In this document: piece after piece, positions 8,674 through 18,978 of the stretch
How the letters are laid out: each line of letters starts with the position of its first letter
Position numbering within the stretch: the stretch's first letter is position 1
Source: Acinetobacter calcoaceticus
GTDB lineage: Bacteria; Pseudomonadota; Gammaproteobacteria; Pseudomonadales; Moraxellaceae
DNA: 64,000 nucleotides
Assembly (NCBI RefSeq): GCF_016508255.1
Contig: NZ_JADVKT010000001.1
Coordinates: 744,001-808,000, forward strand
Reading direction: 5' to 3'
Translations under genes and position numbers: made by a program
Notes under the pieces: model-generated
The model's database searches: none
Told to the model about the DNA's origin: nothing
What the model saw: the letters and a program-made list of their open reading frames with translations, nothing else

Positions 8674-9650
8674 CTACAAAACCTTTTTTATCCTGCGTTG
8701 TTCCGGCCTATAACGAAGCAGAAAATTTAAAAACATTTATTCCTGCCTTGGCAAATAGTCTAAAACAGCAAAATCTTAGCTATGAAATTATTGTGGTAGA
8801 TGATGGTAGTAAAGACGATACCATTCCAATTCTACAAACGATGATTAATGATTATCCCTTAGTTGTGCTTGAACTTTCACGGAACTTTGGTAAAGAAGCA
8901 GCTTTAAGTGCTGGTTTGGATCATGTGACAGGTGAAGTTACACTACTGATTGATGCTGACTTTCAACATCCATTTGAAGCAATTCCAACCATGATTAACC
9001 TTTGGAAAAATGGTTATGACATGGTGTATGGCATTCGTAATCGTACCACTGAATCTTGGCTCAAACGTGTTTTAACCCAAGGTTACTATCGTATATTAAA
9101 CTTAAGCTCACCTATCGATATTCCTGAAAGCGCTGGAGACTTCCGCCTACTAGATGCGAAAGTTGTAGAAGCAATTAAACAATTACCAGAAAAAAACCGC
9201 TATATGAAAGGTCTATATGCTTGGGTAGGTTTTAAAAGTATAGGTGTTAATTTTTCTGAACAAGAACGTCAGCACGGCCGTTCGAGCTTTAACATCAAAT
9301 CTCTTTCTAGCTTAGCAATGTCTGGTTTAACTGGTTTTTCAGATTTACCTTTACGCCTCTGTATTTATTTTGGTGCCTTCCTAGCCTTAGGTGCTATGGG
9401 CTACGGTATATGGATCATCCTTCAAACATTGATTGAAGGAGTTTCTGTTCCGGGTTGGGCAACACTTGTAGCAGGTATGACATTACTGGGTGGTATACAG
9501 TTGTTATTCCTTGGTATTGTTGGTGAATATGTAGGTCGAATTTATGCTGAAGTAAAAAATAGACCAAAATATATTGTTGCATCCGAACATTCTCGTATTA
9601 AACAAGAAAAATCTATCACAAAGCCGGAAAATACTTTTTCTAATTTATAA
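8670..9650 (+). CDS. polyprenyl-phosphate glycosyltransferase, GT2 (ArnC/FlmF2-like)
   Basis: GT2 transferase expected to load an N-acetylhexosamine on undecaprenyl phosphate at the cytoplasmic face. The N-terminal domain opens with PFLSCVVPAYNEAENL, then VVDDGSKDDT and LIDADFQHPFEAI, which carry the nucleotide-sugar and metal Asp residues. A QERQHGRSSFN loop follows, then two C-terminal membrane spans (about 230-255 and 265-290). This is the ArnC/DPM1/GtrB architecture. The ATG at 8670 overlaps the naxD stop and begins the conserved N-terminus; an upstream in-frame ATG at 8625 lies within naxD and is rejected. The sugar is inferred from the operon to be GalNAc, as for Francisella FlmF2. Confidence 0.88.
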   Translation: MTTKPFLSCVVPAYNEAENLKTFIPALANSLKQQNLSYEIIVVDDGSKDDTIPILQTMINDYPLVVLELSRNFGKEAALSAGLDHVTGEVTLLIDADFQHPFEAIPTMINLWKNGYDMVYGIRNRTTESWLKRVLTQGYYRILNLSSPIDIPESAGDFRLLDAKVVEAIKQLPEKNRYMKGLYAWVGFKSIGVNFSEQERQHGRSSFNIKSLSSLAMSGLTGFSDLPLRLCIYFGAFLALGAMGYGIWIILQTLIEGVSVPGWATLVAGMTLLGGIQLLFLGIVGEYVGRIYAEVKNRPKYIVASEHSRIKQEKSITKPENTFSNL

Positions 9651-9651
9651 A

Positions 9652-10032
9652 ATGTTTGCTCATATTTTTCAACTTGCGCGGTTTTCCACTACTGGGGCCG
9701 CAGCAGCACTTACTCACTATAGTATAGCCATGCTTCTTTTTCAGAAGCATGTTGCACTGCAATATGCCAATTTACTCGCATTTTTAGTCGCCTATTGGGT
9801 GAGCTATTTCGGGCATCGCATTTTTACTTTTAAAGCACAACATCTTGATCATCGTCAGACTCTACCAAAATTCACATTAGTTGCAGGCATAGGTTTTTTA
9901 TTTAATGAAAGTTTTCTTTTACTATCAAACCTCTATTTTAACTTACCTGTTTCAACCTTAGTGTGTATTGCAATTGTTCTGACCTCGGTTGTGACTTTTT
10001 TGCTTAACCGTTTTTTTGCATTTCAACATTAA
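9652..10032 (+). CDS. GtrA-like family membrane protein, probable polyprenyl-sugar flippase
   Basis: 126 residues with four membrane spans and the GtrA wording: LARFSTTGAAAALTHYSIAMLL, YWVSYFGHRIFTF, and a final LNRFFAF. GtrA proteins are thought to flip undecaprenyl-phosphate-linked sugars to the periplasmic face, which is the step needed between the preceding transferase and the following ArnT-like enzyme. The ATG lies one base after the previous stop, so the open frame reaching back into that gene is not used. Presence between these two genes is the best evidence for its role. Confidence 0.85.
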   Translation: MFAHIFQLARFSTTGAAAALTHYSIAMLLFQKHVALQYANLLAFLVAYWVSYFGHRIFTFKAQHLDHRQTLPKFTLVAGIGFLFNESFLLLSNLYFNLPVSTLVCIAIVLTSVVTFLLNRFFAFQH

Positions 10033-10041
10033 GGATTGTGT

Positions 10042-11688
10042 ATGCAGCAATGGCTTCGTAATTCCAAATTTTTATTATTTTTTTTACCATGTTGGTTACT
10101 TCTTCTTTCCTGGATAAGACCTCTATCTGTACCTGATGAAGGACGCTACGGAGATATTAGCCGGGCTATGGTCGAATCTGGAGATTGGTTAACTCCAAGA
10201 ATCGATGGTTTGCCATTCATGCATAAACCCCCTTTATTACATTGGTTAAGTTCTATTTTTATGGAGCTTTTTGGTGTACATGTATGGGTGTTACGGTTAG
10301 TACCTGTTTTGGCTGGTACCCTCATGTTAGTGGGTCTATTCTTATTTGTAAAAAAGCATATTTCAGAAAGTGTAGCCCAACTTACCGTTATTATTTTAGC
10401 CACCAACCTGCTTTTTTTTGGTAGTAGCCAATATATTAACCATGATTTACTACTAGCATCTTGGATTACAATTAGCGTTTTATGTTTTGCTGATTTCACC
10501 ATTTCTGGACGTAAATCTATTTTATTTTTAGGTTATGTCGCTGGTGCAGCCGCCTTTCTAAGTAAAGGCCTGATTGGTGTCTTAATTCCGGGTATGATCC
10601 TGTTACCGTGGTTACTCTATACAAAACAGTGGAAGAAAATACCTTCACTTCTTAATCCATTGGCTATCTTGTTATTTTTACTCATTGTTAGTCCATGGCT
10701 GTACGCAGTACAAAGTAAATATCCTCAATTTTTACACTATTTCTTTATAGACCAACAGTTTAGCCGATTCAGTTCAAAAGAGTTTAATAATAAACAACCT
10801 TGGTCCTTCTATCTGCTTATTTTATTTGTCAGTTTTTTACCATGGTTTTTCGCGAGTAGATTTGAGTCTATTAAGACTATCTTTAAGGATTATAAGCAAT
10901 CTGGTTTATTTGTCCTGCTTGTATGGTGGTTTATTTCTGTCACAGCTTTCTTCTCTATTCCCCCTTCTAAACTAGCGGGCTATATTTTACCTGCTGTGCC
11001 GCCCCTTACTATTTTCTTGGCACTTGTTATTAATAAAGTGCTTGAAAGCAACCACAAAACCAAATTACAGGTTTGGGGTACTCCTGTATTTATTATTATT
11101 CTTGGGATTGGCATTGCTGCAACGCCACATTTTATTCGTGCGAATCAGCCTTTTTTCCAACATGAAGCTATCTTTATTTATAGCCTTGGCACGCTGTTAA
11201 TTGTGCTCCCACTGGTTTTATTGTGGTTATATAAAAAGCAAAAAGTAAGCTACTTAAACTATATTTTTATCAGTTTAATTGTTCTTTGTAGCGCTGTTCC
11301 TTTTGCTGTTCGTATTTTAGATACCAAAAATAACGTGGGCCAAACAGATTTTGCTCAGTACATAACCCCATCTACAAAAATAGTTTTCTACAATTACTAT
11401 TTTTATGATGTTCCCTTCCTTTTACAGCTTAATCAGCCTGTATATATTGTGAATGAATGGGATTCTGTTCATTCTGATAGTGCCTCTTTAGAAATTAAAG
11501 ATGGATTGTTATTTGAGCCTCAACTTAAACAGTATTTATGGAGCGAGCAACAGCTTCAAAATGCTTTAACCCAAAATCAAGATTTAATTGTTGTAAGCCA
11601 ACCTAATAATTTTGCAACTAAAGATCCATCAGTGAAAACTTTGCATTATAGAAATTATGATGTGTTTATCTTCCATTCAACCAAATAA
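10042..11688 (+). CDS. ArnT/FlmK-like lipid A glycosyltransferase (GT83/PMT family)
   Basis: Large inner-membrane transferase with about twelve hydrophobic spans and a C-terminal periplasmic domain of about 150 residues. The first periplasmic loop has RPLSVPDEGRYGDISRAMVESGDW, here split by the Asp-Glu catalytic pair, and then LPFMHKPPLLHWL; both are hallmarks of ArnT. It should move the deacetylated amino sugar from the polyprenyl carrier to lipid A in the periplasm. AAGGA lies six bases before the ATG at 10042; a TTG two codons upstream is less likely. Gene order indicates galactosamine (FlmK role) rather than aminoarabinose, since no arnA/arnB genes are present. Confidence 0.87.
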   Translation: MQQWLRNSKFLLFFLPCWLLLLSWIRPLSVPDEGRYGDISRAMVESGDWLTPRIDGLPFMHKPPLLHWLSSIFMELFGVHVWVLRLVPVLAGTLMLVGLFLFVKKHISESVAQLTVIILATNLLFFGSSQYINHDLLLASWITISVLCFADFTISGRKSILFLGYVAGAAAFLSKGLIGVLIPGMILLPWLLYTKQWKKIPSLLNPLAILLFLLIVSPWLYAVQSKYPQFLHYFFIDQQFSRFSSKEFNNKQPWSFYLLILFVSFLPWFFASRFESIKTIFKDYKQSGLFVLLVWWFISVTAFFSIPPSKLAGYILPAVPPLTIFLALVINKVLESNHKTKLQVWGTPVFIIILGIGIAATPHFIRANQPFFQHEAIFIYSLGTLLIVLPLVLLWLYKKQKVSYLNYIFISLIVLCSAVPFAVRILDTKNNVGQTDFAQYITPSTKIVFYNYYFYDVPFLLQLNQPVYIVNEWDSVHSDSASLEIKDGLLFEPQLKQYLWSEQQLQNALTQNQDLIVVSQPNNFATKDPSVKTLHYRNYDVFIFHSTK

Positions 11689-11700
11689 ATAACTCAATAA

Positions 11701-11728
11701 AAAAAGGAAGCCGAAGCTTCCTTTTTTT
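11701..11728. terminator. bidirectional terminator between lipid A operon and gyrA
   Basis: GGAAGC-CGAA-GCTTCC hairpin flanked by an A run and a T run, located between two convergent genes. Confidence 0.9.
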
Positions 11729-11741
11729 ATTTTAAAACGAT

Positions 11742-14456
11742 TTACTCTTCAGAAGTATCTTCATTATTTGATACAGCTTCTTCGCTATCTGTTTCTGTAG
11801 TATCTACTTCACCTTCAAGAAGCTCTTCATCGTCTTCTACGGCTTCAATTGAAACTACACCAACCAGCTTTTCTTCTTCGCTTAAACGAATTAGACGGAC
11901 ACCTTGAGCGTTACGGCCTGTCATTGCAACTTCTGCTGCACGCGTACGAACTAATGTACCACCATCAGAAATAAGCAACAGTTCTTTGCTTTCATCGATA
12001 GATACTGCACCCACAAGCTCACCATTACGTTCACTTGTCTTAATTGCAATAACACCTTTACCGCCACGTTTTTTGGTTGGGAAGTCATTTACAGGAGTAC
12101 GTTTACCATAACCATTGGCACTCGCACACAGCACTTCGCCCGTTTCAGGAACAACAACAAGCGATACGATGCGGCTTACTACACTTAAATCTGCTGAATC
12201 TTCATTATCATCAGATTCATCATTTTCAACGTCCGCATCTTCTTCAGTTAACATGCTGCTTGCAATGCTAACGCGCATACCGCGGACGCCTTTAGCAGTA
12301 CGCCCCATTGAACGCACATCAGTTTCAGCAAAACGAATTGCCTTACCTTCATTCGAGAACAACATGATTTGCTGATTACCATCAGTAATCGCAACACCAA
12401 TTAATGTATCTTCTTCATTAAGTTCAATTGCGCGTAAGCCATTTGAACGAATGTTAGCAAACTGCTCTAAATCAACACGTTTAACCGTACCTGACGCTGT
12501 CGCCATAAATACGTAATGGTTTTCTGGGAACTCAGTTAACGGCAGAATAGCTGTTACTGTTTCATTCGCATCTAAAGGCAACAAGTTTATAATTGGACGG
12601 CCTTTTGCACCACGTGATGCTTGAGGCACTTCAAACACGCGAAGACGATAGACTTTACCTACGTTGGTAAAGCACAGCACAGTCGCATGGTTTGAAGCCA
12701 CAATGAGATGTTGAATAAAGTCATCACTCTTCATTGAAGTTGCAGACTTACCACGTCCACCACGGCGCTGAGCCTGATAGTCAGAAAGTGGTTGAGTTTT
12801 TGCATAACCTGTTTGTGAAACCGTTAATACGACTTGCTCTTCTGGAATTAAATCTTCACGACTGAAATCAATACGTGATTCAATAATTTCTGTACGACGT
12901 CCATCACCATACTGTTGCAGTACTTGTGCTAACTCTTCACGAATTACAGCCATCAATAAATTGAAATCATTCAAAATTGCAGTAAGTTCAGCAATTTGAC
13001 CTAAAATTTCAGTATATTCTGCATGTAATTTGTCTTGCTCAAGACCCGTTAAGCGATGTAAACGTAATTCTAAAATTGCGCCTACTTGTGTTGGTGATAA
13101 ACGGTAAATTGATTCAGTTAAACCAAATGGACGATCTGGGTTTTCACCTTCGATCTCATCTGGACGAACAGAAATGGCGCCAGCATTTTCAAGTAAAGAA
13201 ACAACACCACCACCAGCCCACTCACCCGCGAGTAAACGCTCACGCGCTTCAGCTGGGTTAGCAGAAGTTTTAATGGTCTCGATAATTTCATCAATATTGG
13301 CTAAGGCTACAGTTAAGCCTTCCAAGATATGACCACGTTCACGTGCTTTACGCAATTCGAACATGGTACGGCGTGTCACGACTTCTTGGCGGTGACGAAT
13401 AAATGCCGCAATAATATCTTTCAGATTCATCAATTTTGGTTGTCCATTATCAAGACAAACCATGTTGATGCTGAAAGAGTTTTCAAGCTGTGTATTTAAG
13501 AACAGGTTATTAACGATGACTTCTGCGTTTTCACCACGTTTCAAGTCAATCGCAATACGCATACCGTCTTTATCAGACTCATCACGAAGTTCTGAAATAC
13601 CTTCAAGTTTTTTCTCTTTAACCAACTCGGCAATACGTTCAATTACTCTTGCCTTGTTTACTTGATATGGAATTTCAGTAAAGACGATGGTTATACGACC
13701 TGTCTTTTCATCTTCTTCGAAATGGTATTTACCACGAATATGTAGTCGGCCTTTACCTGTACGGTAAGCATCTACAATGCCTGATTTACCGTAAATAATA
13801 CCGCCTGTAGGGAAATCAGGACCAGTAATATATTCCATCAACCCTTCAATCGAGATATTCGGATTGTCGGCATAGGCTAAACATGCATTCACAACTTCTG
13901 TCATGTTGTGTGGTGCCATGTTTGTTGCCATACCAACAGCAATACCAGCAGCACCATTAATTAACAAGTTTGGAACACGTGTCGGAACCACCTGAGGAAT
14001 TCGCTCAGATCCGTCGTAGTTATCTTCCCAGTCAACAGTGTCTTTTTCTAGATCTGCAAGAAGTTCGTGCGCTAGCTTAGTCATACGGACTTCGGTATAA
14101 CGCATTGCAGCTGCACTATCACCATCAATCGAACCGAAGTTACCCTGACCATCTACCAATAAATAACGTAAGCTAAAGTCCTGAGCCATACGTACAATGG
14201 TTTCATAAACAGCTGAGTCACCATGAGGGTGATATTTACCGATTACGTCCCCAACAACACGTGCAGATTTCTTGTAGGCTTTGTTATAGTCATTGCCCAA
14301 TTCGTGCATGGCAAATAGCACACGACGGTGAACAGGTTTTAGACCGTCTCTCACATCCGGCAATGCACGAGATACGATTACACTCATTGCGTAATCTAAA
14401 TATGAATGCTTGAGTTCATCCTCAATGGCAATCGGTCGGATTTCCGATACGCTCAT
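11742..14456 (-). CDS. gyrA: DNA gyrase subunit A
   Basis: Breakage-reunion subunit of DNA gyrase, acting with GyrB to introduce negative supercoils. 904 residues. The catalytic Tyr120 lies in AAAMRYTE. The quinolone pocket reads [10 protein letters not shown] with Ser81 and Glu85, the quinolone-susceptible state known for Acinetobacter. The GyrA box QRRGGRGKS is present at the start of the C-terminal beta-pinwheel, followed by six-blade repeats. The last 40 residues are a strongly acidic tail. The gene is transcribed alone, convergent with the lipid A operon and separated from it by a terminator. Confidence 0.98.
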   Translation of the reverse strand: MSVSEIRPIAIEDELKHSYLDYAMSVIVSRALPDVRDGLKPVHRRVLFAMHELGNDYNKAYKKSARVVGDVIGKYHPHGDSAVYETIVRMAQDFSLRYLLVDGQGNFGSIDGDSAAAMRYTEVRMTKLAHELLADLEKDTVDWEDNYDGSERIPQVVPTRVPNLLINGAAGIAVGMATNMAPHNMTEVVNACLAYADNPNISIEGLMEYITGPDFPTGGIIYGKSGIVDAYRTGKGRLHIRGKYHFEEDEKTGRITIVFTEIPYQVNKARVIERIAELVKEKKLEGISELRDESDKDGMRIAIDLKRGENAEVIVNNLFLNTQLENSFSINMVCLDNGQPKLMNLKDIIAAFIRHRQEVVTRRTMFELRKARERGHILEGLTVALANIDEIIETIKTSANPAEARERLLAGEWAGGGVVSLLENAGAISVRPDEIEGENPDRPFGLTESIYRLSPTQVGAILELRLHRLTGLEQDKLHAEYTEILGQIAELTAILNDFNLLMAVIREELAQVLQQYGDGRRTEIIESRIDFSREDLIPEEQVVLTVSQTGYAKTQPLSDYQAQRRGGRGKSATSMKSDDFIQHLIVASNHATVLCFTNVGKVYRLRVFEVPQASRGAKGRPIINLLPLDANETVTAILPLTEFPENHYVFMATASGTVKRVDLEQFANIRSNGLRAIELNEEDTLIGVAITDGNQQIMLFSNEGKAIRFAETDVRSMGRTAKGVRGMRVSIASSMLTEEDADVENDESDDNEDSADLSVVSRIVSLVVVPETGEVLCASANGYGKRTPVNDFPTKKRGGKGVIAIKTSERNGELVGAVSIDESKELLLISDGGTLVRTRAAEVAMTGRNAQGVRLIRLSEEEKLVGVVSIEAVEDDEELLEGEVDTTETDSEEAVSNNEDTSEE

Positions 14457-14723
14457 GCATACTCCTTCTTACAGATAGAAATTTCCATCTGCTTATATGT
14501 CTTGATCTTGCAAAAAATTTAGTTCCGAAAACTGAACTAAAATCGAAAAAAATATAGCTGTATAGTATAGCACAAACTGCTCGTTAACTGGGAGTTTAGC
14601 AATCTGAAAATAGCATTTTTTTACAATAAAAATTTCATTAGAATTAACAAGTTAAAATTAGAGAATTCTAGTTTTAAATGTATTTCTTAAAACTTAACAG
14701 TTCGACCAAAATATAGACAACAC
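14457..14723. other. gyrA upstream region
   Basis: AT-rich spacer that must carry the minus-strand gyrA promoter. I cannot name a convincing -35/-10 pair and see no ORF or RNA gene. No obvious supercoiling-responsive element can be read by eye. Confidence 0.4.
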
Positions 14724-14745
14724 AAAAGTGCTCACATTAGAGCAC
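14724..14745 (-). terminator. probable terminator of the hydrolase gene
   Basis: GTGCTC-ACATTA-GAGCAC stem. On the minus strand it is followed by TTTTGTG. It lies 115 bases downstream of the metallo-hydrolase stop. The T tract is short, so the call is moderate. Confidence 0.5.
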
Positions 14746-14860
14746 CTTTCATCTATTCTTAAAAATAAAACTTGGTTTATTAGCTCGACTCAATAATATT
14801 TGATTTGAACATTGTTCGTTTTATTAACTCTATTATTCTTTCAATAATAAGTTTGCAATA

Positions 14861-15820
14861 TCATTTTACAGGTCGATATTGAGCAGGAATCCACTGATAT
14901 CCCCTTGAATTTTTATTAATATGACCGATGCCAGGAAAAGCGACATGCGCCGCACCTATCCACCATTGGTTTTGATAGGCTTGCTCAAAGATATTTTTAC
15001 GGATAGCTATTGCACGATTAGAATCAGTATCGGGTTTATAGCTTGCCTCAGGGTAAGGAAATTGAACTGCGCCATAGTGCACCACATCACCTAGACCTAA
15101 GAACTTTTGCCCGTTTTGTCCATCTACCAGATACGATGAATGACCTTCTGTATGACCATGAGTAACGATGAGTTGAACATTCGGTACGTTAAAAGAAGTT
15201 TTGGTAAAAGCAACCAGTCGACCTGCCTTTTGGTAAGGCTGTAGCGCATCTCGCGTCATTTTAAAAATTGGCTTAAAAAAGTCAGTGGCTTTTGCTTCAT
15301 TGGCAGCTGATGTCCAAAAGTCGACATCTTCTTTTGCCAAATAAACTTTCGCATTCGGATAAGCCATTTTGCCATCGAGTGTAATACCGCATAAATGATC
15401 GGGATGGGCATGTGTAATCAAGATCGTATTAATCTGTTCAGGTTGTACGCCCGCCTTCTTCAAATTTTCACGGACATAGCCCAAGGTCGGACCAAAGCAT
15501 TTTGCGGTTCCAGCATCAATTAAAATATTTTGTGTGGGTGTTTGAACAAGATAGGCAGAAAAATCTGTGACGATATGATTATGCTCATCTACAGGAACAA
15601 AGTTTTCTTCAAATAGTTGATTGGCTTTTTCAGCCGAAATACCGAGCAAATCACTTCGAGGTAATCCCAGTTCCCCATCAAATAAAGCTGTCACTTTAAG
15701 ATTACCCACAGATTGCAAAAAATAACCGTCAACCTGATGCACATTTGGCGTTTGTTCTGCATGGATGACTGTAGCCACGCTCAAGAGCAATAATGTAGCA
15801 ATTGATTTTAATGATTTCAT
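14861..15820 (-). CDS. periplasmic metallo-beta-lactamase-fold hydrolase
   Basis: MBL-fold hydrolase, 319 residues, with a clear signal peptide (KSIATLLLLSVATVIHA, cleavage after Ala-Glu near residue 22). The metal motif is THAHPDHLCGI (HxHxDH), followed later by VTHGHTEGH and GLGDVVHYGAVQ, then a final AAHVAFPGIGH that supplies the remaining ligands. The arrangement is that of the lactonase/hydrolase branch (AttM/AiiA-like) rather than class B beta-lactamases, but the substrate cannot be assigned. An AraC-type regulator lies 90 bases upstream in the same orientation and may control it. Confidence 0.85.
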   Translation of the reverse strand: MKSLKSIATLLLLSVATVIHAEQTPNVHQVDGYFLQSVGNLKVTALFDGELGLPRSDLLGISAEKANQLFEENFVPVDEHNHIVTDFSAYLVQTPTQNILIDAGTAKCFGPTLGYVRENLKKAGVQPEQINTILITHAHPDHLCGITLDGKMAYPNAKVYLAKEDVDFWTSAANEAKATDFFKPIFKMTRDALQPYQKAGRLVAFTKTSFNVPNVQLIVTHGHTEGHSSYLVDGQNGQKFLGLGDVVHYGAVQFPYPEASYKPDTDSNRAIAIRKNIFEQAYQNQWWIGAAHVAFPGIGHINKNSRGYQWIPAQYRPVK

Positions 15821-15910
15821 AATAGAGCCCTTCGTATTTTAATACTTTAACTCTATTTGCTTTTATCTATTTAAATCGCTCAATAAGCTATAAGAAACGC
15901 TCAAATTAGA

Positions 15911-16753
15911 TTATTCAGCTACTAAAACAGCAGGATCTATACCATAACGCTGCATAAAGCGTTCACGAAAAATAGAAACCGATTGATATCCCGATTTGGC
16001 TGCAATGGTCTTCATCGGAAGTTTTTTCGAATATAACAACTCAAGTGCATAAGCAAGGCGTGCATGGGTAATCGTTTCTCTTAAGGATGTCTCTTCATGC
16101 TTAAGTTTGCGGCGAAGGGTTGCACTACTCAAACCTAACCGCATTTCAATCTCACTAGATTGCCAATGATGCTGCGGATTATCGCTTACCCAGTCATGAA
16201 TTAATTTTGCCAATTTGGGTGGAGGTACAATTAATACATCTGAATAATTCTGTTGGCATAACTGCACAAGTATAGAAGCAATACACAAACGTGCTTTCAC
16301 CAAATTATTATCAAACAAGGCTCTTTGCCACTCAGCTAGATGTGTCGCAAAATCATCAATTGAAAAACTTAATATGGCCTCAGTTTTGTCTATAACTGGC
16401 TTAGCCCAAATCATTTGAGCAGCTTGGATCACCTCTTCACACATAGGTACAAGAATAGTTAGATATTCATCTGTCACTGGATCTGGCTGATTAACTGCAT
16501 CAATAATCGTATCGGGTTTCACGATGTAGATGTCACCAGCACTTAAATTGATTTGTTTTGTTTGAATATTTAGTTGTTGCTGGCCATGTAAAATAATGCC
16601 CATGTGCAACTGGTTCACTTTAATATTTGACAGGCCATGCTGGTTTTTTGATCGAATACATAAATAATCTCGCGCCATATCCGCTCTTGCCAATTTCACA
16701 AGTGATTGATGCAATTGATGAGTTTCTAAGGAAGCAGAATAATTGATATTCAT
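15911..16753 (-). CDS. AraC-family transcriptional regulator
   Basis: 280 residues. The N-terminal half (about 40-110) is a cupin-like sensor with LHMGIILHGQQQLNIQT and LSAGDIYIVKPDT. The C-terminal 100 residues carry the two AraC helix-turn-helix units (LGLSSATLRRKLKHEETSLRE and IAAKSGYQSVSIFRERFMQRYGIDP). It is closest in layout to regulators whose N-terminus carries the AraC_N cupin domain. It sits directly upstream of the MBL hydrolase and is separated from etfA by a strong terminator, so the hydrolase is the most likely target. The ligand is unknown. Confidence 0.87.
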   Translation of the reverse strand: MNINYSASLETHQLHQSLVKLARADMARDYLCIRSKNQHGLSNIKVNQLHMGIILHGQQQLNIQTKQINLSAGDIYIVKPDTIIDAVNQPDPVTDEYLTILVPMCEEVIQAAQMIWAKPVIDKTEAILSFSIDDFATHLAEWQRALFDNNLVKARLCIASILVQLCQQNYSDVLIVPPPKLAKLIHDWVSDNPQHHWQSSEIEMRLGLSSATLRRKLKHEETSLRETITHARLAYALELLYSKKLPMKTIAAKSGYQSVSIFRERFMQRYGIDPAVLVAE

Positions 16754-16768
16754 AATGATGATCTAAAT

Positions 16769-16808
16769 AAAAACGCCCTTGGCTATTTTATAGCACAAGG
16801 GCGTTTTT
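16769..16808. terminator. terminator of etfBA
   Basis: AAAAACGCCCTTG / CAAGGGCGTTTTT, a 13-base perfect stem. The loop itself contains GCTA/TAGC, so it can form one long hairpin. It ends the etfB-etfA transcript. Confidence 0.9.
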
Positions 16809-16829
16809 GAATAAGTGACAAGCTGTAAA

Positions 16830-17762
16830 TTACAACTTGCTTACTAACTCAGGAACTACAGTGTTCAAATCACCAACTAACCAGTAGTCAGCAACACTGT
16901 TGATTGGGGCTTCTTCATCTTTGTTGATTGCAACAATAACTTTAGAATCTTTCATACCAGCCAAGTGCTGGATCGCACCAGAAATACCGACAGCAACATA
17001 AAGATCAGGTGCTACGATTTTACCAGTTTGACCAACTTGGAAATCGTTAGGTACAAAGCCTGCATCAACTGCTGCACGTGAAGCACCTTGTGCTGCACCA
17101 AGTTTGTCAGCTAATGGATCAAGTACTTTATGATAGTTCTCACCAGAACCTACACCACGACCACCAGAAACAACAATGCGAGCAGCTGTCAATTCAGGAC
17201 GGTCAAGTTTCACGATTTCTTCAGATACGAAGTTAGAAACACCCGCATCTTTCGCTTCACTTACTGCTTCAACAGAGGCAGAACCACCTTCAGCAGCTAC
17301 TGGATCAAATGCTGTACCACGAACAGTACCAACAATGATTGCTTCGTCAGATTGAACAGTTGCAATCGCATTACCTGCATAGATCGGACGCTTGAATGTG
17401 TTAGCAGATTCAACAGAAATAATATCTGTGATCATGCTTACATCAAGAAGTGCAGCAACACGTGGAAGAATGTTCTTACCCGTTGTTGTAGAAGCAGCTA
17501 ATACGTATTTGTAACCTTTAGCCAAATCAGCAACTAAAGCAGCTACGTTTTCAGCTAACTGGTTTGCATAAGCAGCATTGTCAGCAAGTAAAACCTTGCT
17601 TACACCAGCAACTTTAGCAGCAGCCTCAGCAACTGCCTGAGCACCAGAACCAGCAACTAATACAGTAATATCACCACCGATTTTTTGTGCTGCAGCAACA
17701 ACGTTTAAAGTAGCACCGTTAAGTACTTGGTTGTTGTGATCAGCGATAACTAAAATACTCAT
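16830..17762 (-). CDS. etfA: electron transfer flavoprotein alpha subunit
   Basis: FAD-binding subunit of ETF, which takes electrons from acyl-CoA and other dehydrogenases and passes them to ETF-ubiquinone oxidoreductase. The C-terminal FAD motif is present: [15 protein letters not shown], then [29 protein letters not shown] and [11 protein letters not shown]. 310 residues is standard. It lies 17 bases downstream of etfB, in one operon, and ends at the terminator at 16769-16808. Confidence 0.96.
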   Translation of the reverse strand: MSILVIADHNNQVLNGATLNVVAAAQKIGGDITVLVAGSGAQAVAEAAAKVAGVSKVLLADNAAYANQLAENVAALVADLAKGYKYVLAASTTTGKNILPRVAALLDVSMITDIISVESANTFKRPIYAGNAIATVQSDEAIIVGTVRGTAFDPVAAEGGSASVEAVSEAKDAGVSNFVSEEIVKLDRPELTAARIVVSGGRGVGSGENYHKVLDPLADKLGAAQGASRAAVDAGFVPNDFQVGQTGKIVAPDLYVAVGISGAIQHLAGMKDSKVIVAINKDEEAPINSVADYWLVGDLNTVVPELVSKL

Positions 17763-17779
17763 GATTTTATCCTTCCGTA

Positions 17780-18529
17780 TTAGATCACTTTCGCTTCATT
17801 TTTCAATTTTTCAACAAGCTCATCTACAGATTTCACTTGTACGCCAGCTTTACGTTCTGCCGGAGCTTCAACTTTAACAGTTTTAAGCTTAGTACCAGCG
17901 GTAACGCCATAATCAGCAGGAGATTTAGTATCAAGTGGCTTCTTACGAGCTTTCATGATGTTAGGCAATGCTGCATAACGTGGCTCGTTCAAACGCAAGT
18001 CAGTTGTGATGATTGCTGGAAGTGATAGTTCAACAGTTTGTAAACCACCGTCAACTTCACGAGTTACTTGTACTTTGCCGCCATCAACTTTCACTTCAGA
18101 AGCGAATGTACCTTGACCCGCACCTAATAATGCGCCAAGCATTTGACCTACTTGGTTAGAGTCATCATCAATTGCTTGTTTACCAAGAAGGATAAGTTCT
18201 GGTTTTTCAGCATCAACAACACCTTTTAAAATTTTAGCAACTTCTAAAGCGCCAATTTCATCAGTGGTTTCAACCAAAATACCGCGGTCTGCACCCAAAG
18301 CCATTGCAGAACGGATTTGTTCTTGAGCTTCTTTAGGACCAACAGAAACAACAACGATTTCTGATACTGTTCCTTTTTCTTTTAAGCGAACCGCTTCTTC
18401 CACTGCGATTTCACAAAATGGGTTAATTGACATTTTAACGTTAGTAAGGTCAACCCCACTATTGTCCGGCTTAACACGAACTTTGACGTTGGCATCAACC
18501 ACGCGTTTTACAGCAACAAGAGCCTTCAT
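17780..18529 (-). CDS. etfB: electron transfer flavoprotein beta subunit
   Basis: AMP-binding partner of Etf[21 protein letters not shown] opens the protein. Family motifs include [34 protein letters not shown], and [21 protein letters not shown], which is the ETF beta signature and recognition loop. 249 residues. GAGGA lies before the ATG at good spacing. It is first in the etfBA operon. Confidence 0.96.
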   Translation of the reverse strand: MKALVAVKRVVDANVKVRVKPDNSGVDLTNVKMSINPFCEIAVEEAVRLKEKGTVSEIVVVSVGPKEAQEQIRSAMALGADRGILVETTDEIGALEVAKILKGVVDAEKPELILLGKQAIDDDSNQVGQMLGALLGAGQGTFASEVKVDGGKVQVTREVDGGLQTVELSLPAIITTDLRLNEPRYAALPNIMKARKKPLDTKSPADYGVTAGTKLKTVKVEAPAERKAGVQVKSVDELVEKLKNEAKVI

Positions 18530-18978
18530 GTAATCCTCGGCTGTTCTAGCAAAAGTAAATGTTGAGAAAAGTATATTAACTCTTCAATTAAAATTTTTTA
18601 GGTACCCTATCTTGCAATGTGTTTGGCATTTCGGTCAAGTCACAATTTTCGCTACTGCTATAAAAAAGATGAAATGCCCAGTTCACTAATTCAAATTGCT
18701 TATTCACTCAATGAATTTAGCAAATAAGCCAAACAAATTTTAAACCTTGAATTTCTTGATATTTTAAAAAATATGGCGGCTTAAAACCCTTTAATTCTAG
18801 TGAGGAGAAAAACAACAAAAACATCATTTTCTCACCCAATGAAAGTACTTAAGGTACTCTGAAAAACTGGCAATTAGGTAAGAACATACATAAAATAAAT
18901 GTTGAAAAAAATAAAAAGTAATCGACTATTACCAACTTATCTTTCAGCATATATTTCTATTAAAAACAAAAGATTAAA
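18530..18978. other. non-coding region between etfB and HD gene
   Basis: About 450 bases without a convincing ORF. It must hold the etfBA promoter (minus strand) and the end of the xerC-HD transcript. A loose GGAGAAAA/TTTTCTC pairing near 18803-18833 could be a stem, but no terminator of good quality and no known RNA gene are seen. Confidence 0.4.

Noticed and set aside
12077..12375. Plus-strand ORFs inside gyrA (61-86 residues)
   Set aside because: Antisense shadows of a conserved gene, with low-complexity Ser/Thr or His/Leu composition and no start signals.
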